A DNA stretch of 64,000 nt from Halomonas korlensis (lineage in GTDB: Bacteria; Pseudomonadota; Gammaproteobacteria; Pseudomonadales; Halomonadaceae), in NCBI RefSeq assembly GCF_900116705.1, contig NZ_FPBP01000004.1, positions 248,001 through 312,000 of the forward strand. The letters are read 5' to 3'. Positions 1-8,625 of this stretch are shown in pieces; positions within the stretch are counted from its first letter, which is position 1; each line of letters opens with the position of its first letter. The position numbers were made by a program, and so were the translations under genes. A model generated the notes under the pieces. That model searched no databases and was not told the DNA's origin. It saw only the letters and a list, made by a program, of their open reading frames with translations.

Positions 1-565
1 CCACGGCCAGCACGGCGGTTACGGCCATGCCCCCGAACACGCCCTCCCAGCTCTTGCCGGGGCTCACCCGCGGGGCCAGCTTGCGCTTGCCGAACTTGCG
101 GCCGGCGAAATAGGCGCCGATATCGGCGCCCCACACCAGCAGCAGCAGAAACAACAGCCAGGCGGCGCCGGTCTCCCGCAACAGGTACAGGCCGACCCAG
201 GCGGGCAATAACACCCACAGGCCCATGGCCAGTCGTCGTCGGGTGGAATGCCACTGCGAAACGCGGTCGGGGTAGCGGGTGACCCAATACAGATTAACCA
301 ACCAGCCTGCCAGGGCGAGCCACAGCGGCCAGGTCGCCAGCAGCGCGCCCGAGAGCCACAGCAACCCCATCAACACCGCCAGGCCGCCGAGTAGCGCCAG
401 CCGCGCGCCAGGCGCCTCGACGCCGGCCAGCTGGGTCCATTCCCACCCAGCGAGCAGCACGATCATGGCGGTGAACAACGCGAAGGCGCCCCCCGTCAGG
501 CCGAAGAGACCGACCAGCATGAGTGGCACCAACCAGGCCACCGTGATGATGCGCTGCTTAAGCAT
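1..565 (-). CDS. cdsA: Phosphatidate cytidylyltransferase, N-terminal part (cut by window edge)
   Basis: Inner-membrane enzyme that makes CDP-diacylglycerol from phosphatidate and CTP, the entry to phospholipid synthesis. About 188 residues are visible, reading inward from the edge. The start is ATG at 565 (MLKQRIITVAWLVPL), which overlaps the last 8 bases of uppS. Several hydrophobic helices are followed by VWGADIGAYFAGRKFG and SPGKSWEG, typical of CdsA. The C-terminal signature lies outside the window. It is the last visible gene of the rpsB-tsf-pyrH-frr-uppS-cdsA run, the usual order in gammaproteobacteria. Identity is firm; only completeness is unknown. Confidence 0.93.
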   Translation of the reverse strand, partial: MLKQRIITVAWLVPLMLVGLFGLTGGAFALFTAMIVLLAGWEWTQLAGVEAPGARLALLGGLAVLMGLLWLSGALLATWPLWLALAGWLVNLYWVTRYPDRVSQWHSTRRRLAMGLWVLLPAWVGLYLLRETGAAWLLFLLLLVWGADIGAYFAGRKFGKRKLAPRVSPGKSWEGVFGGMAVTAVLAV

Positions 566-1358
566 TACGGTGCGCCTCGACCTGCTCATCGGTCATGCCG
601 AAGCGCCGTTGGCGGTGACGAAAATCATCCAGCGCCTGGTCGAAGGCCGCCTTGCCGAAATCGGGCCAGAGCGTCGGGGTGAAATACAGCTCGGCGTAGG
701 TCATCTGCCACAACAGGAAGTTGGAGATACGCTTCTCGCCGCTGGTGCGTATGCACAGATCGACCGGAGCGTCATCGGGCAGGCAGACCATCCGATCGAT
801 GGCTTGTTCATCGATGTCCTCGGCGTCCATCTCACCGGCGGCGACGCGCTCGGCCAGCCGACGCGCCGCGCTGGCGATGTCCCAGCGGCCCCCATAATTG
901 GCGGCGACCACCAGGTGCATGCGCGTGTTGTCGCGGGTCAGCGCCTCGGCGCGGGCGATATGGTTCTGGATCGAGCTTGAAAACGCGGTGCGATCGCCGA
1001 TGATCGTTAGGCGAATACCGTTGTCGTTGAGCTTTCTGACCTCACGCTTCAACGCCATCAGGAAAAGCTCCATCAGGGCGCTGACCTCGGCCTTGGGACG
1101 CTTCCAGTTTTCGCTGGAAAAGGCAAACAGGGTCAGCGTCTCGATGCCGCGCTCGGCGGCACGACGGATCACCGCACGCACCGCCTCGACGCCAGCCCGG
1201 TGGCCTCTGATGCCTGACAATCCACGCGCCTTCGCCCAGCGGTTGTTGCCGTCCATGATGATAGCCACGTGGCGTGGCATACCACTCTCGACAGGCGCCC
1301 TCGGGCCACTGTCGAAACGGGAGTCGGGAAGCTGCGGTGGCGTCATGATGTCTCGCAT
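558..1358 (-). CDS. uppS: Undecaprenyl diphosphate synthase (cis-prenyltransferase)
   Basis: Condenses isopentenyl diphosphate onto farnesyl diphosphate to give C55-PP, the lipid carrier for peptidoglycan and O-antigen. It has 266 residues, close to the family norm of about 250. The active-site block HVAIIMDGNNRWAKARG places the catalytic Asp at residue 36. The C-terminal RTSGEKRISNF and TLWPDF motifs are present. The first ATG (1358) lacks a strong ribosome site, so the in-frame ATG at 1346 (MTPPQLPDSR) is equally possible. The gene is followed, with overlap, by cdsA. Confidence 0.96.
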   Translation of the reverse strand: MRDIMTPPQLPDSRFDSGPRAPVESGMPRHVAIIMDGNNRWAKARGLSGIRGHRAGVEAVRAVIRRAAERGIETLTLFAFSSENWKRPKAEVSALMELFLMALKREVRKLNDNGIRLTIIGDRTAFSSSIQNHIARAEALTRDNTRMHLVVAANYGGRWDIASAARRLAERVAAGEMDAEDIDEQAIDRMVCLPDDAPVDLCIRTSGEKRISNFLLWQMTYAELYFTPTLWPDFGKAAFDQALDDFRHRQRRFGMTDEQVEAHRNA

Positions 1359-1402
1359 GAAAGGTGTGCTGAAAACGGGCGACGGGTCTTGCCCTTGGGT
1401 CC

Positions 1403-1960
1403 TCAGACCTGCATCAGGTCGTGTTCCTTGGTTTCCAGCGTCTTGTCGATCTCGGCGATGAACCTGTCGGTCAGCTTCTGCACCGCTTCTTCGGCCTGGT
1501 GCTGCTCGTCCTCGGAAATGTCCTTGTCCTTGAGCAGCGTCTTGATATCGCCGTTTGCGTCACGACGCACGTTGCGCACCGCCACCCTGGCATGCTCGGC
1601 TTCCTGGCGCGCCTGCTTGATGTACCCCTTGCGAGTCTCTTCAGTGAGCATCGGCATCGGCACGCGAATGACGTTGCCGGCACTGGCCGGATTGAGGCCG
1701 AGGTCGGAGGTCATGATGGCCTTCTCGATCTTGGGCACCAGGTTCTGCTCCCAGGGCACCACGGAGAGGGTGCGGGCGTCCTCGGTGTTGATCGAGGCCA
1801 CCTGATTGAGCGGCACCTGAGAGCCGTAATACTCCACGGTTACCGAATCCAGGATACTGGAGTGGGCGCGCCCGGTACGAATCTTGTTCAGATTGCTGTG
1901 AAGGGCCTCGAGGCTCTTCTTCATGCGGGATTCCGCATCTTTCTTGATATCGTCGATCAC
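1403..1960 (-). CDS. frr: Ribosome recycling factor
   Basis: Splits post-termination ribosomes together with EF-G. It has exactly 185 residues, the standard RRF length. The start is GTG at 1960 (reading [19 protein letters not shown] after the initiator), preceded by AGAGG about 9 bases upstream. Conserved [14 protein letters not shown] and [19 protein letters not shown] are visible. It lies 4 bp after pyrH, in the usual operon. Confidence 0.97.
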   Translation of the reverse strand: MIDDIKKDAESRMKKSLEALHSNLNKIRTGRAHSSILDSVTVEYYGSQVPLNQVASINTEDARTLSVVPWEQNLVPKIEKAIMTSDLGLNPASAGNVIRVPMPMLTEETRKGYIKQARQEAEHARVAVRNVRRDANGDIKTLLKDKDISEDEQHQAEEAVQKLTDRFIAEIDKTLETKEHDLMQV

Positions 1961-1964
1961 GTTG

Positions 1965-2786
1965 TCAACCTCTGTCTATCAGCGTGCCTTCCTCGCCGCC
2001 CATCACAAGATTGAGCAGGGCGCCGGGCTTGTTCATGTTGAAGACCCGTACCGGCATCTCATGGTCCCGCACCAGGCAGATGGCGGTCAAATCCATCACG
2101 CCGAGCTTCTGTTCAAGCGCATCGTCGTAGCTCAGTCGATGGTACTTGATGGCATCGGGAAACTTGACGGGATCCTTGTTGTAGACCCCATCTACCTTGG
2201 TGGCCTTGACCACCACATCGGCATCAATCTCGATGCCGCGCAGGCAAGCGGCCGAGTCGGTCGTAAAGAAGGGATTGCCGGTGCCGGCGGAGAACAGTAC
2301 CACGTCACCGGAAGTCAGGTAGCGAATCGCGGTACGCCGGTCATAGTGTTCCACCACCCCGCTCATGGGGATGGCCGACATGACACGCGAGCGAATATTG
2401 GAGCGCTCCAGGGCATCGCGCATGGCCAGCGCGTTCATCACCGTGGCCAGCATGCCCATGTGGTCGCCGGTGACCCGATCCATCCCGGCCTCGTGCAGCG
2501 CCGCGCCACGAAACAGGTTGCCGCCGCCAACCACGATTCCCACCTGCACCCCGATGCCCACCAGCTGGCCAATTTCCAGGGCCATGCGATCGAGCACCTT
2601 GGGATCGATACCGAAGTCGGCATCACCGGTGAGCGCCTCACCCGACAGCTTCAGGAGGATACGCTTGTACTTGGACTTGTCGGGGCGGGTCTTCTCGAGG
2701 CGGGAGGGATCGGCGAGCGGGGTGGCGGGACGAGCGGCTTCGCGAGGGCTCGCGATCGGGGCATCATCCTGATCGGCGTTGGGCAT
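1965..2786 (-). CDS. pyrH: UMP kinase (uridylate kinase) with extended N-terminus
   Basis: Phosphorylates UMP to UDP in pyrimidine synthesis (amino-acid-kinase fold, hexameric in the family). The core begins at about residue 40 with [14 protein letters not shown], followed by [12 protein letters not shown] and [18 protein letters not shown]. At 273 residues it is about 30 longer than E. coli PyrH. The extra part is a polar, Pro/Ala/Asp-rich leader. The start at ATG 2786 is backed by AGGAG 7 bases upstream, and the next in-frame ATG would delete part of the fold. So the extension is probably translated. Confidence 0.95.
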   Translation of the reverse strand: MPNADQDDAPIASPREAARPATPLADPSRLEKTRPDKSKYKRILLKLSGEALTGDADFGIDPKVLDRMALEIGQLVGIGVQVGIVVGGGNLFRGAALHEAGMDRVTGDHMGMLATVMNALAMRDALERSNIRSRVMSAIPMSGVVEHYDRRTAIRYLTSGDVVLFSAGTGNPFFTTDSAACLRGIEIDADVVVKATKVDGVYNKDPVKFPDAIKYHRLSYDDALEQKLGVMDLTAICLVRDHEMPVRVFNMNKPGALLNLVMGGEEGTLIDRG

Positions 2787-2851
2787 GGCATGTCTCCTGG
2801 ATCGTCAACGGTGGAAGGGGGTCCGACGGGTCCACCAGCCGGATACGCGAA

Positions 2852-2873
2852 GGCGTGCGCGGGAGCGCACGCC
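2852..2873 (-). terminator. Hairpin between tsf and pyrH
   Basis: A perfect 9-bp inverted repeat, GGCGTGCGC / GCGCACGCC, with a 4-base loop lies in the 110-bp tsf-pyrH gap. There is no T-run after it on the minus strand, so it is more likely an mRNA processing or stabilising stem or a weak attenuator than a full terminator. Confidence 0.4.
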
Positions 2874-2896
2874 ATCCACGAACGGAACCTATGACC

Positions 2897-3766
2897 TCAG
2901 CTACGCTTGGCCTGTTCCATCACTTCCTGGGCAAAATCAACCTCTTCCTTCTCGATGCCTTCGCCGACCTCGAAGCGAGTGAAACCGATCACCTCGCCAC
3001 CGGCCGCCTTGACGTACTCGGCCACGCTCTGGTTCGGATCCTTGACGAAGGGCTGCTCGGTCAGGCTGTTCTCAGCCAGGTACTTCTTTAGCCGACCCTG
3101 CACCATCTTCTCGGCGATCTGCTCGGGCTTGCCGGCCATGTCGGGCTGCGCCAGGATGATGGCCTTTTCCTGATCCAACGCTTCCTGGGGCATGTCGGCC
3201 GGATGCGCGACCGAGGGATTGATCGCGGCGACGTGCATGGCGACATCCTTGGCGACTTCGGCGGTACCGCCCTTGAGCACCGTCAGCACACCAATGCGAC
3301 CGCCATGGACGTATTCACCGACCCGATTGCCTTCACCGGCCTCGATCACGGCGCAACGACGCACGCCGATGTTCTCGCCGATCTTCTGCACCAGCTGCTC
3401 GCGAGCGGTCTCGAGGTCGCCTTCCATGACGGCGGCCACATCCTCGCTCCTGGCGGCGAAGAAGGCGTCGGCAATCTTCTCGGCGAAGGCCTTGAAGTTG
3501 TCGTCACGCGCGACGAAGTCGGTCTCGGAGTTGATCTCGACCATGACGCCCAGGCTGCCGTCCTCGGCCACACGCGTGACCACGGCGCCCTCGGCGGCGG
3601 TACGACCGGCCTTCTTGGCGGCCTTGAGGCCTGAGCTCTTGCGCAGGTTCTCGATGGCGACCTCGATGTCACCATCGGTTTCGGTGAGGGCCTTCTTGCA
3701 TTCCATCATGCCGAGCCCGGTACGCTCGCGCAGTTCCTTGACCTGGGAGGCGCTGATAGCTGCCAT
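2897..3766 (-). CDS. tsf: Elongation factor Ts
   Basis: Guanine-nucleotide exchange factor for EF-Tu. It has 289 residues, near the usual 283. The start is ATG at 3766 ([17 protein letters not shown]), with AGAGGTG upstream. An in-frame upstream extension to 3862 shows no family similarity and is rejected. The N-terminal UBA-like domain ([17 protein letters not shown]) and the ETDFVARD signature are visible. It follows rpsB after a strong hairpin, so its expression is probably set by read-through. Confidence 0.97.
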   Translation of the reverse strand: MAAISASQVKELRERTGLGMMECKKALTETDGDIEVAIENLRKSSGLKAAKKAGRTAAEGAVVTRVAEDGSLGVMVEINSETDFVARDDNFKAFAEKIADAFFAARSEDVAAVMEGDLETAREQLVQKIGENIGVRRCAVIEAGEGNRVGEYVHGGRIGVLTVLKGGTAEVAKDVAMHVAAINPSVAHPADMPQEALDQEKAIILAQPDMAGKPEQIAEKMVQGRLKKYLAENSLTEQPFVKDPNQSVAEYVKAAGGEVIGFTRFEVGEGIEKEEVDFAQEVMEQAKRS

Positions 3767-3854
3767 GGGTTTCACCTCTGTATAGTTCTGCCTGAATTGT
3801 ATTCCGAACCCGCCGATGCCAGCGAGTTCGGCGAAATCTGAGAAACGATGTCTA

Positions 3855-3882
3855 AGCTGCAAGTTCTGAGCTGCAAGTTCTG
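3855..3882. repeat. 14-bp direct repeat, two perfect copies
   Basis: The unit AGCTGCAAGTTCTG occurs twice back to back (3855-3868 and 3869-3882) in the rpsB-tsf gap, right beside the terminator hairpin. Short intergenic duplications of this kind have no coding content here. Confidence 0.7.
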
Positions 3883-3885
3883 AGT

Positions 3886-3910
3886 AAAAAGGGGGCCGCG
3901 GCCCCCTTCT
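3886..3910 (-). terminator. Intrinsic terminator/attenuator between rpsB and tsf
   Basis: The 16-base palindrome GGGGGCCGCGGCCCCC is followed on the minus strand by TTTTTA, a textbook rho-independent signal located after rpsB and before tsf. Since no other promoter for tsf is obvious, it probably lowers tsf relative to rpsB by partial termination. The E. coli rpsB-tsf operon is also known to have an intergenic attenuator. Confidence 0.8.
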
Positions 3911-3955
3911 CGTCTTTCCGACACCATCACTGGCGGCCGGCCAGACGCGCCACGA

Positions 3956-4696
3956 TTACTCGGCAGCAGTATTGCTTTCGCTTTCTTCGGTGACTTCGAC
4001 GAACTCGTCGGGACGTCCTTCCTTCGAGCGAGCACAGGCGTCGGCAACGGCCTTGACATAGATCTGGATAGCACGAATGGAGTCATCGTTACCGGGGATC
4101 ACGTAGTCGACGCCGTCCGGGTCGGAGTTGGTATCAACCACACCAATCACCGGGATGCCCAGCTTGTTGGCCTCGTTGATGGCGATGCGCTCGTGATCGA
4201 CGTCGATGACGAACAGCGCATCGGGCAGGCCGCCCATTTCCTTGATACCACCGACGCTGCGCTCGAGCTTGTCCTGCTCGCGGGTCGCCATCAGCACTTC
4301 CTTCTTGGTCAGCTTCTCGAAGGTGCCGTCTTCGTGCATGGCCTCGAGTTCGCGCAGACGCTTGATGGAAACGCGGATGGTCTTGTAGTTGGTCAGCATG
4401 CCGCCGAGCCAGCGATGATTGACGAAGGGCATGCTCACGCGGCTTGCCTCTTCCTTGATGATCTTGCTGGCGCTGCGCTTGGTGCCAACGAACATGATCT
4501 TGTTGTTGGCTGCTGCCATCTTCTCGACCACCTCGATGGCCTCATTGAGGGCCGGCAGGGTGTGCTCGAGGTTGATGATGTGGATCTTGTTGCGGGCGCC
4601 GAAGATGAACTTGCTCATCTTCGGGTTCCAGTACTTGGTCTGGTGACCGAAGTGAGCGCCTGCCTTCAGCAGGTCACGCATATTGACGTGTGCCAT
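3956..4696 (-). CDS. rpsB: 30S ribosomal protein S2
   Basis: Small-subunit protein needed for S1 binding. It has 246 residues with an acidic tail ending ESESNTAAE. The start is ATG at 4696 ([20 protein letters not shown]), with AGGAG upstream; the longer reading to 4804 has no S2 similarity. Signature stretches RYWN-like [14 protein letters not shown] and FVGTKRSA are visible. It is first in the rpsB-tsf-pyrH-frr-uppS-cdsA run and divergent from map. Confidence 0.98.
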   Translation of the reverse strand: MAHVNMRDLLKAGAHFGHQTKYWNPKMSKFIFGARNKIHIINLEHTLPALNEAIEVVEKMAAANNKIMFVGTKRSASKIIKEEASRVSMPFVNHRWLGGMLTNYKTIRVSIKRLRELEAMHEDGTFEKLTKKEVLMATREQDKLERSVGGIKEMGGLPDALFVIDVDHERIAINEANKLGIPVIGVVDTNSDPDGVDYVIPGNDDSIRAIQIYVKAVADACARSKEGRPDEFVEVTEESESNTAAE

Positions 4697-4917
4697 GGAT
4701 GACTCCTGGAAAATCGGGTTAGGCCTCCACGCACCCCATGGATCCGACCGCCGGGACCAACCGACAGCACCCGGGACCATGTGACGGTGCATGTGTGATT
4801 TCAAGGCGTTGCTGTTGCTTCAACACGTTGTCGTGGTCTCGCGCGCCTTTGCCGCCGCCGTGGACCGGATGAGCACATGTCACGATCGGGCACAGCGATT
4901 GCAGGAAAGCGCGCAGC

Positions 4918-4946
4918 TTTATACCATAGATCGACTCCCAGATGAA
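4918..4946 (-). promoter_or_regulatory. Probable rpsB promoter, extended -10 with GC-rich discriminator
   Basis: Reading leftward, TTCATC (4946-4941), a 17-base spacer ending TGG, then TATAAA (4923-4918). The TG motif makes an extended -10, which offsets the weak -35. It is followed directly by GCTGCGCGC, a GC-rich discriminator of the kind seen at stringently controlled ribosomal promoters. Transcripts would carry a leader of about 215 bases before rpsB, long enough for S2 autoregulation as known in E. coli. The 310-bp rpsB-map gap (4697-5006) otherwise shows no gene. Confidence 0.6.
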
Positions 4947-5006
4947 GTCGCCTATGCCGCATCACCCTGCGGTCAACCCGGCGACCCCACCCTGACCCGA
5001 GATTCC

Positions 5007-5798
5007 ATGAACGTACCCATCAAGACGCCCGACGAAATCGACAAGATGCGCGAGGCGGGCCGCCAGGCCGCCAGCGTGCTGGAAATGCTGACCCCTCACG
5101 TCCAGGCCGGGGTCAGCACCGGCAAGCTCGACCGCCTGTGCCACGACTACATCGTCAATGAGCTGGGCTCCACGCCGGCACCGCTGGACTATCATGGCTT
5201 TCCCAAGTCGATCTGTACCTCGATCAATCGCGTGGTCTGCCACGGCATCCCCGACGATGCCAAGCAACTCAAGAATGGCGACATCATGAACATCGACATT
5301 ACCGTCAGGACGGCCGATGGCTACCATGGCGACTCGAGCATGATGTTCGTGATCGGCGAGACCATTCAGGGCGAACGGCTCTGCCGTGTTACCCAGGAGT
5401 GCCTGTATCGCAGCATCGCGCTGGTCAAGCCAGGCGCACGCCTTTCCGAGCTCGCCCGGGCCATCCAGCAACATGCCGAAGCCAACGGCTATTCGGTGGT
5501 CCGCGATTTCTGCGGCCACGGGATCGGCGCCGGCTTTCATGAAGACCCCCAGGTGCTTCACTACGACGGCTATGCCCCCGAGGCCGATATCGCGCTTGCG
5601 GCCGGCATGTGCTTCACCATCGAGCCGATGATCAATGTGGGCTCGCACAAGACCAAGGTATTGCGCGATGGCTGGACCGCGGTGACCCGAGACAAGAGCC
5701 TGTCCGCCCAGTGGGAACACACTCTGCTGGTGACCGAATCCGGTGTGGAGGTCCTCACCGCTCGTGGCGAGGAAGACCTCTCCTTCCTCGAACGCTGA
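5007..5798 (+). CDS. map: Methionine aminopeptidase, type I
   Basis: Removes initiator Met from nascent proteins. It has 263 residues, the E. coli length. The five metal ligands can be assigned: Asp97 (NIDITV), Asp109 (YHGDSS), His171 (CGHGIG), Glu206 (FTIEPM) and Glu237 (QWEHTL). The start is ATG at 5007 (MNVPIKTPDEIDKMREAG); a 72-codon in-frame upstream extension is not conserved-looking and was dropped. It is divergent from rpsB and followed 9 bp later by glnD, the common rpsB/map/glnD arrangement. Confidence 0.97.
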   Translation: MNVPIKTPDEIDKMREAGRQAASVLEMLTPHVQAGVSTGKLDRLCHDYIVNELGSTPAPLDYHGFPKSICTSINRVVCHGIPDDAKQLKNGDIMNIDITVRTADGYHGDSSMMFVIGETIQGERLCRVTQECLYRSIALVKPGARLSELARAIQQHAEANGYSVVRDFCGHGIGAGFHEDPQVLHYDGYAPEADIALAAGMCFTIEPMINVGSHKTKVLRDGWTAVTRDKSLSAQWEHTLLVTESGVEVLTARGEEDLSFLER

Positions 5799-5807
5799 GT
5801 CGATTCC

Positions 5808-8489
5808 ATGCTGCTGCATCACTATCGCTTCGCCCCTGACGAGTCGCTGTTCGACGTCGACCGCTTTCGCAGTGAGCTCACCGGCAGCCGTTCACCCATC
5901 GCCCCCTTCAAGACAGCGCTGCGCGAGATCCAGAGCCGCCTGGACGAACGCTTCCGCGCCGGCGCCGATATCCGCGACCTGGTGCACGGCCGCGCCTGGT
6001 GTCTGGATCGACTGCTGGCGGTCGCCTGGGAGCAGCACACCTGGCCCGATGATGGCGTGGCACTCCTCGCCGTGGGCGGCTATGGCCGCGGCGAACTGCA
6101 TCCTCACTCGGATGTCGACCTGCTGCTGCTGCTTGAGAAGGATGACGACACACCGTACCGGGAACCACTGACCGCCTTTATCACCTTCCTGTGGGATATC
6201 GGACTGGAGATCGGCCATAGCGTGCGCTCGCTCACCGATTGCGTGCGCGAAGCCGAGGCCGACGTCACCGTCATCACCAACCTCCAGGAATCTCGCACCC
6301 TGGCGGGCCCGGAGCGGCTGCGCGACGCCATGCAGGCGCAACTGTCCACCGAGCGCTTATGGCCCGCCGATCGTTTCTTCGAGGCCAAGTGGCAGGAGCA
6401 GATTCGGCGCCACTATCGGTACAATAATTCCGAGTACCACCTCGAGCCCAACATCAAGAGCTCCCCGGGAGGCCTGCGCGACATCCAGATGATCGGCTGG
6501 GTGGCCAAGCGACACTTCGGCACCGAGCGCTACGAGGACATCGTCGCCAACGGCTTCATGAACGATGCCGAGCTCCAGATATTGAGCCAAGGCCAGGCCT
6601 TCCTGTGGCAGGTGCGCTACGCCCTGCACATGCTGACCGGCCGTGCCGAGGACCGCCTGCAGTTCGACCACCAGAACACTATCGCCGAGCTGTTCGGCTA
6701 TCGCGACACGCCGGAACGGCTTGCCGTCGAGCAGTTCATGAAGCGTTACTATCGTCATGTGACCGCCCTGGCCGGCCTCAACGACATGCTGCTTCAGCAT
6801 TTCGACGAGGCAATCCTCCACTCGGGCGAGAAACTCGCGACAACCGAACTCAACGAGCGCTTCGAGATCAAGGGCGGCTATATCCAGGCCAGGCGCCGCA
6901 GCGTCTTCCGCGACCGACCCTCCGCCCTGCTCGAGCTGTTCCTGCTGATGGCCGAGCATCCCGAGATCGAGGGGGTGCGCGCCGACACCATTCGCCTGAT
7001 TCGCGATCATCGCCATCAGATCGATGACCTGTACCGCGACGACCTGCGCCACCAGAGTCTCTTCATGGCCCTGCTGCGCTCGGGCGGCAACGTGCCGCGC
7101 CAGTTGCGGCGCATGAACCGCTATGGCGTGCTCGGCAAGTACCTGCCCGAGTTCGGCCGTGCCGTGGGCCTGATGCAGCACGACCTGTTTCATATCTACA
7201 CCGTCGACGCCCACACCCTGCGACTGCTCAAGTTCATCCAGTGTTTTCGCGGGCCCGAAGGGCGCGAGGTCTATCCGGTGGCCGCCACGCTGATCCATCA
7301 ACTGCCCAAGCTGGAATTGCTGTGGATCGCCGGCCTTTTCCATGATATCGGCAAGGGACGCGGTGGCGATCATTCCGAGATCGGCGCGCGGGACGTCGAG
7401 GCCTTCGCCGAGCGACACGGCCTGTCGAGCCGCGATACCCGCCTGGTCAGCTGGCTGGTCTGGCACCATCTCTCGATGTCGATGATCGCTCAGAAACGCG
7501 ACATCACCGACCCCGACGTGATCGCCGACTTCGCCCGCCTGGTGGGCGACGAGACGCGCCTGGACTATCTCTACGTGCTGACGGTGGCCGACATCAACGC
7601 CACCAATCCGACCCTGTGGAACGGCTGGCGGGCCACGCTGATGCGCCAGCTGCACAGCGAGACCAAGCGAGCGCTGCGTCGTGGCCTGGAAAACCCTCTG
7701 GAGCGCGACGACTGGGTGCAGGAAACCCGCAGCGAGGCCCATTCGCTGCTGGCGACCATCGGCGCCGACATGGCGCGTGTCGACCGGCTCTGGGAGTTGC
7801 TCGGCGAGGAGTATTTTCTGCAGTACGCTCCCAGCGAGATCGTCTGGCAGACCCAGGGTATTCTTGCCCACGAGGACAACGAGTTACCGCTGATCCTGAT
7901 CAGCGCCCCCACCGACGACATGACCGAGGGCGGCACCAAGGTCTTCATTCACACGCGCTCGGTGGACGACCTGTTCGCCGCCACCTCGGCGGCCATGGAA
8001 CAACTGGGCCTCTCCATCCACGATGCCCGCATCGCCACGTCGAGCAACGATCGCACCCTGAACACCTTCATCGTGCTCGACGAGCAGGGCATGGCGATCC
8101 GCGACCCCGCACGCATCGAGGACATCCGTCGCCATCTGGTCGAGGAGCTCGACGACCCCGACGACTACCCGCAGATCGTCACCCGCCACACCCCGCGCCA
8201 GCTCAAGCACTTCCGGGTGGCGACCGAGGTGACCATCGAACAGGACCCGGCCAACGAGCGCACCATGCTCGAGCTCACCGCCCCTGACCGTCCCGGCCTG
8301 CTGGCCCGGGTGGGGCGCATCTTCATGGAGCAGGACATCGCGCTGTCGGCGGCCAAGATCGCCACCCTGGGCGAGCGGGTCGAAGACGTCTTCTTCATCA
8401 CCGACAAGACCGGCGTGCCGCTGACCGACCCGCAGCGCCAGCAGCGCTTGCGTGAGCGTCTCATCGAGATGCTCGACGTGTCCGGCTGA
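5808..8489 (+). CDS. glnD: Bifunctional PII uridylyltransferase / uridylyl-removing enzyme
   Basis: Senses glutamine and controls nitrogen assimilation by adding UMP to, or removing it from, PII. It has 893 residues (E. coli 890). The nucleotidyltransferase motif GGYGRGELHPHSDVDLL is at about residues 90-106. The HD-domain motif GLFHDIGKGRGGDHSEIGA lies near 510, and two ACT domains occupy roughly 700-890, including ELTAPDRPGLLARVGRIF. All functional parts are intact. Transcribed with map, and followed by dapC after 136 bp. Confidence 0.97.
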   Translation: MLLHHYRFAPDESLFDVDRFRSELTGSRSPIAPFKTALREIQSRLDERFRAGADIRDLVHGRAWCLDRLLAVAWEQHTWPDDGVALLAVGGYGRGELHPHSDVDLLLLLEKDDDTPYREPLTAFITFLWDIGLEIGHSVRSLTDCVREAEADVTVITNLQESRTLAGPERLRDAMQAQLSTERLWPADRFFEAKWQEQIRRHYRYNNSEYHLEPNIKSSPGGLRDIQMIGWVAKRHFGTERYEDIVANGFMNDAELQILSQGQAFLWQVRYALHMLTGRAEDRLQFDHQNTIAELFGYRDTPERLAVEQFMKRYYRHVTALAGLNDMLLQHFDEAILHSGEKLATTELNERFEIKGGYIQARRRSVFRDRPSALLELFLLMAEHPEIEGVRADTIRLIRDHRHQIDDLYRDDLRHQSLFMALLRSGGNVPRQLRRMNRYGVLGKYLPEFGRAVGLMQHDLFHIYTVDAHTLRLLKFIQCFRGPEGREVYPVAATLIHQLPKLELLWIAGLFHDIGKGRGGDHSEIGARDVEAFAERHGLSSRDTRLVSWLVWHHLSMSMIAQKRDITDPDVIADFARLVGDETRLDYLYVLTVADINATNPTLWNGWRATLMRQLHSETKRALRRGLENPLERDDWVQETRSEAHSLLATIGADMARVDRLWELLGEEYFLQYAPSEIVWQTQGILAHEDNELPLILISAPTDDMTEGGTKVFIHTRSVDDLFAATSAAMEQLGLSIHDARIATSSNDRTLNTFIVLDEQGMAIRDPARIEDIRRHLVEELDDPDDYPQIVTRHTPRQLKHFRVATEVTIEQDPANERTMLELTAPDRPGLLARVGRIFMEQDIALSAAKIATLGERVEDVFFITDKTGVPLTDPQRQQRLRERLIEMLDVSG

Positions 8490-8625
8490 GTCTTGCCGGG
8501 ACCCGGCGACGAGCCTGAGTTTGAGGCGTCGCCGGGGCTTGCCTATAATCGGCCCCTGCCCACACGCACGCCTTTCCAAGGCTTTCCAACGACAACGACG
8601 CCGACCCGGCGCCCCTGGACCCCCC

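Noticed and set aside
4791-5006. 72-codon N-terminal extension of map
   Set aside because: No similarity to the enzyme family, and it would cover the rpsB promoter region. Start at 5007 gives the standard length.
6357-7871. 504-codon open frame on the minus strand
   Set aside because: Antisense to glnD, which has all its catalytic domains.
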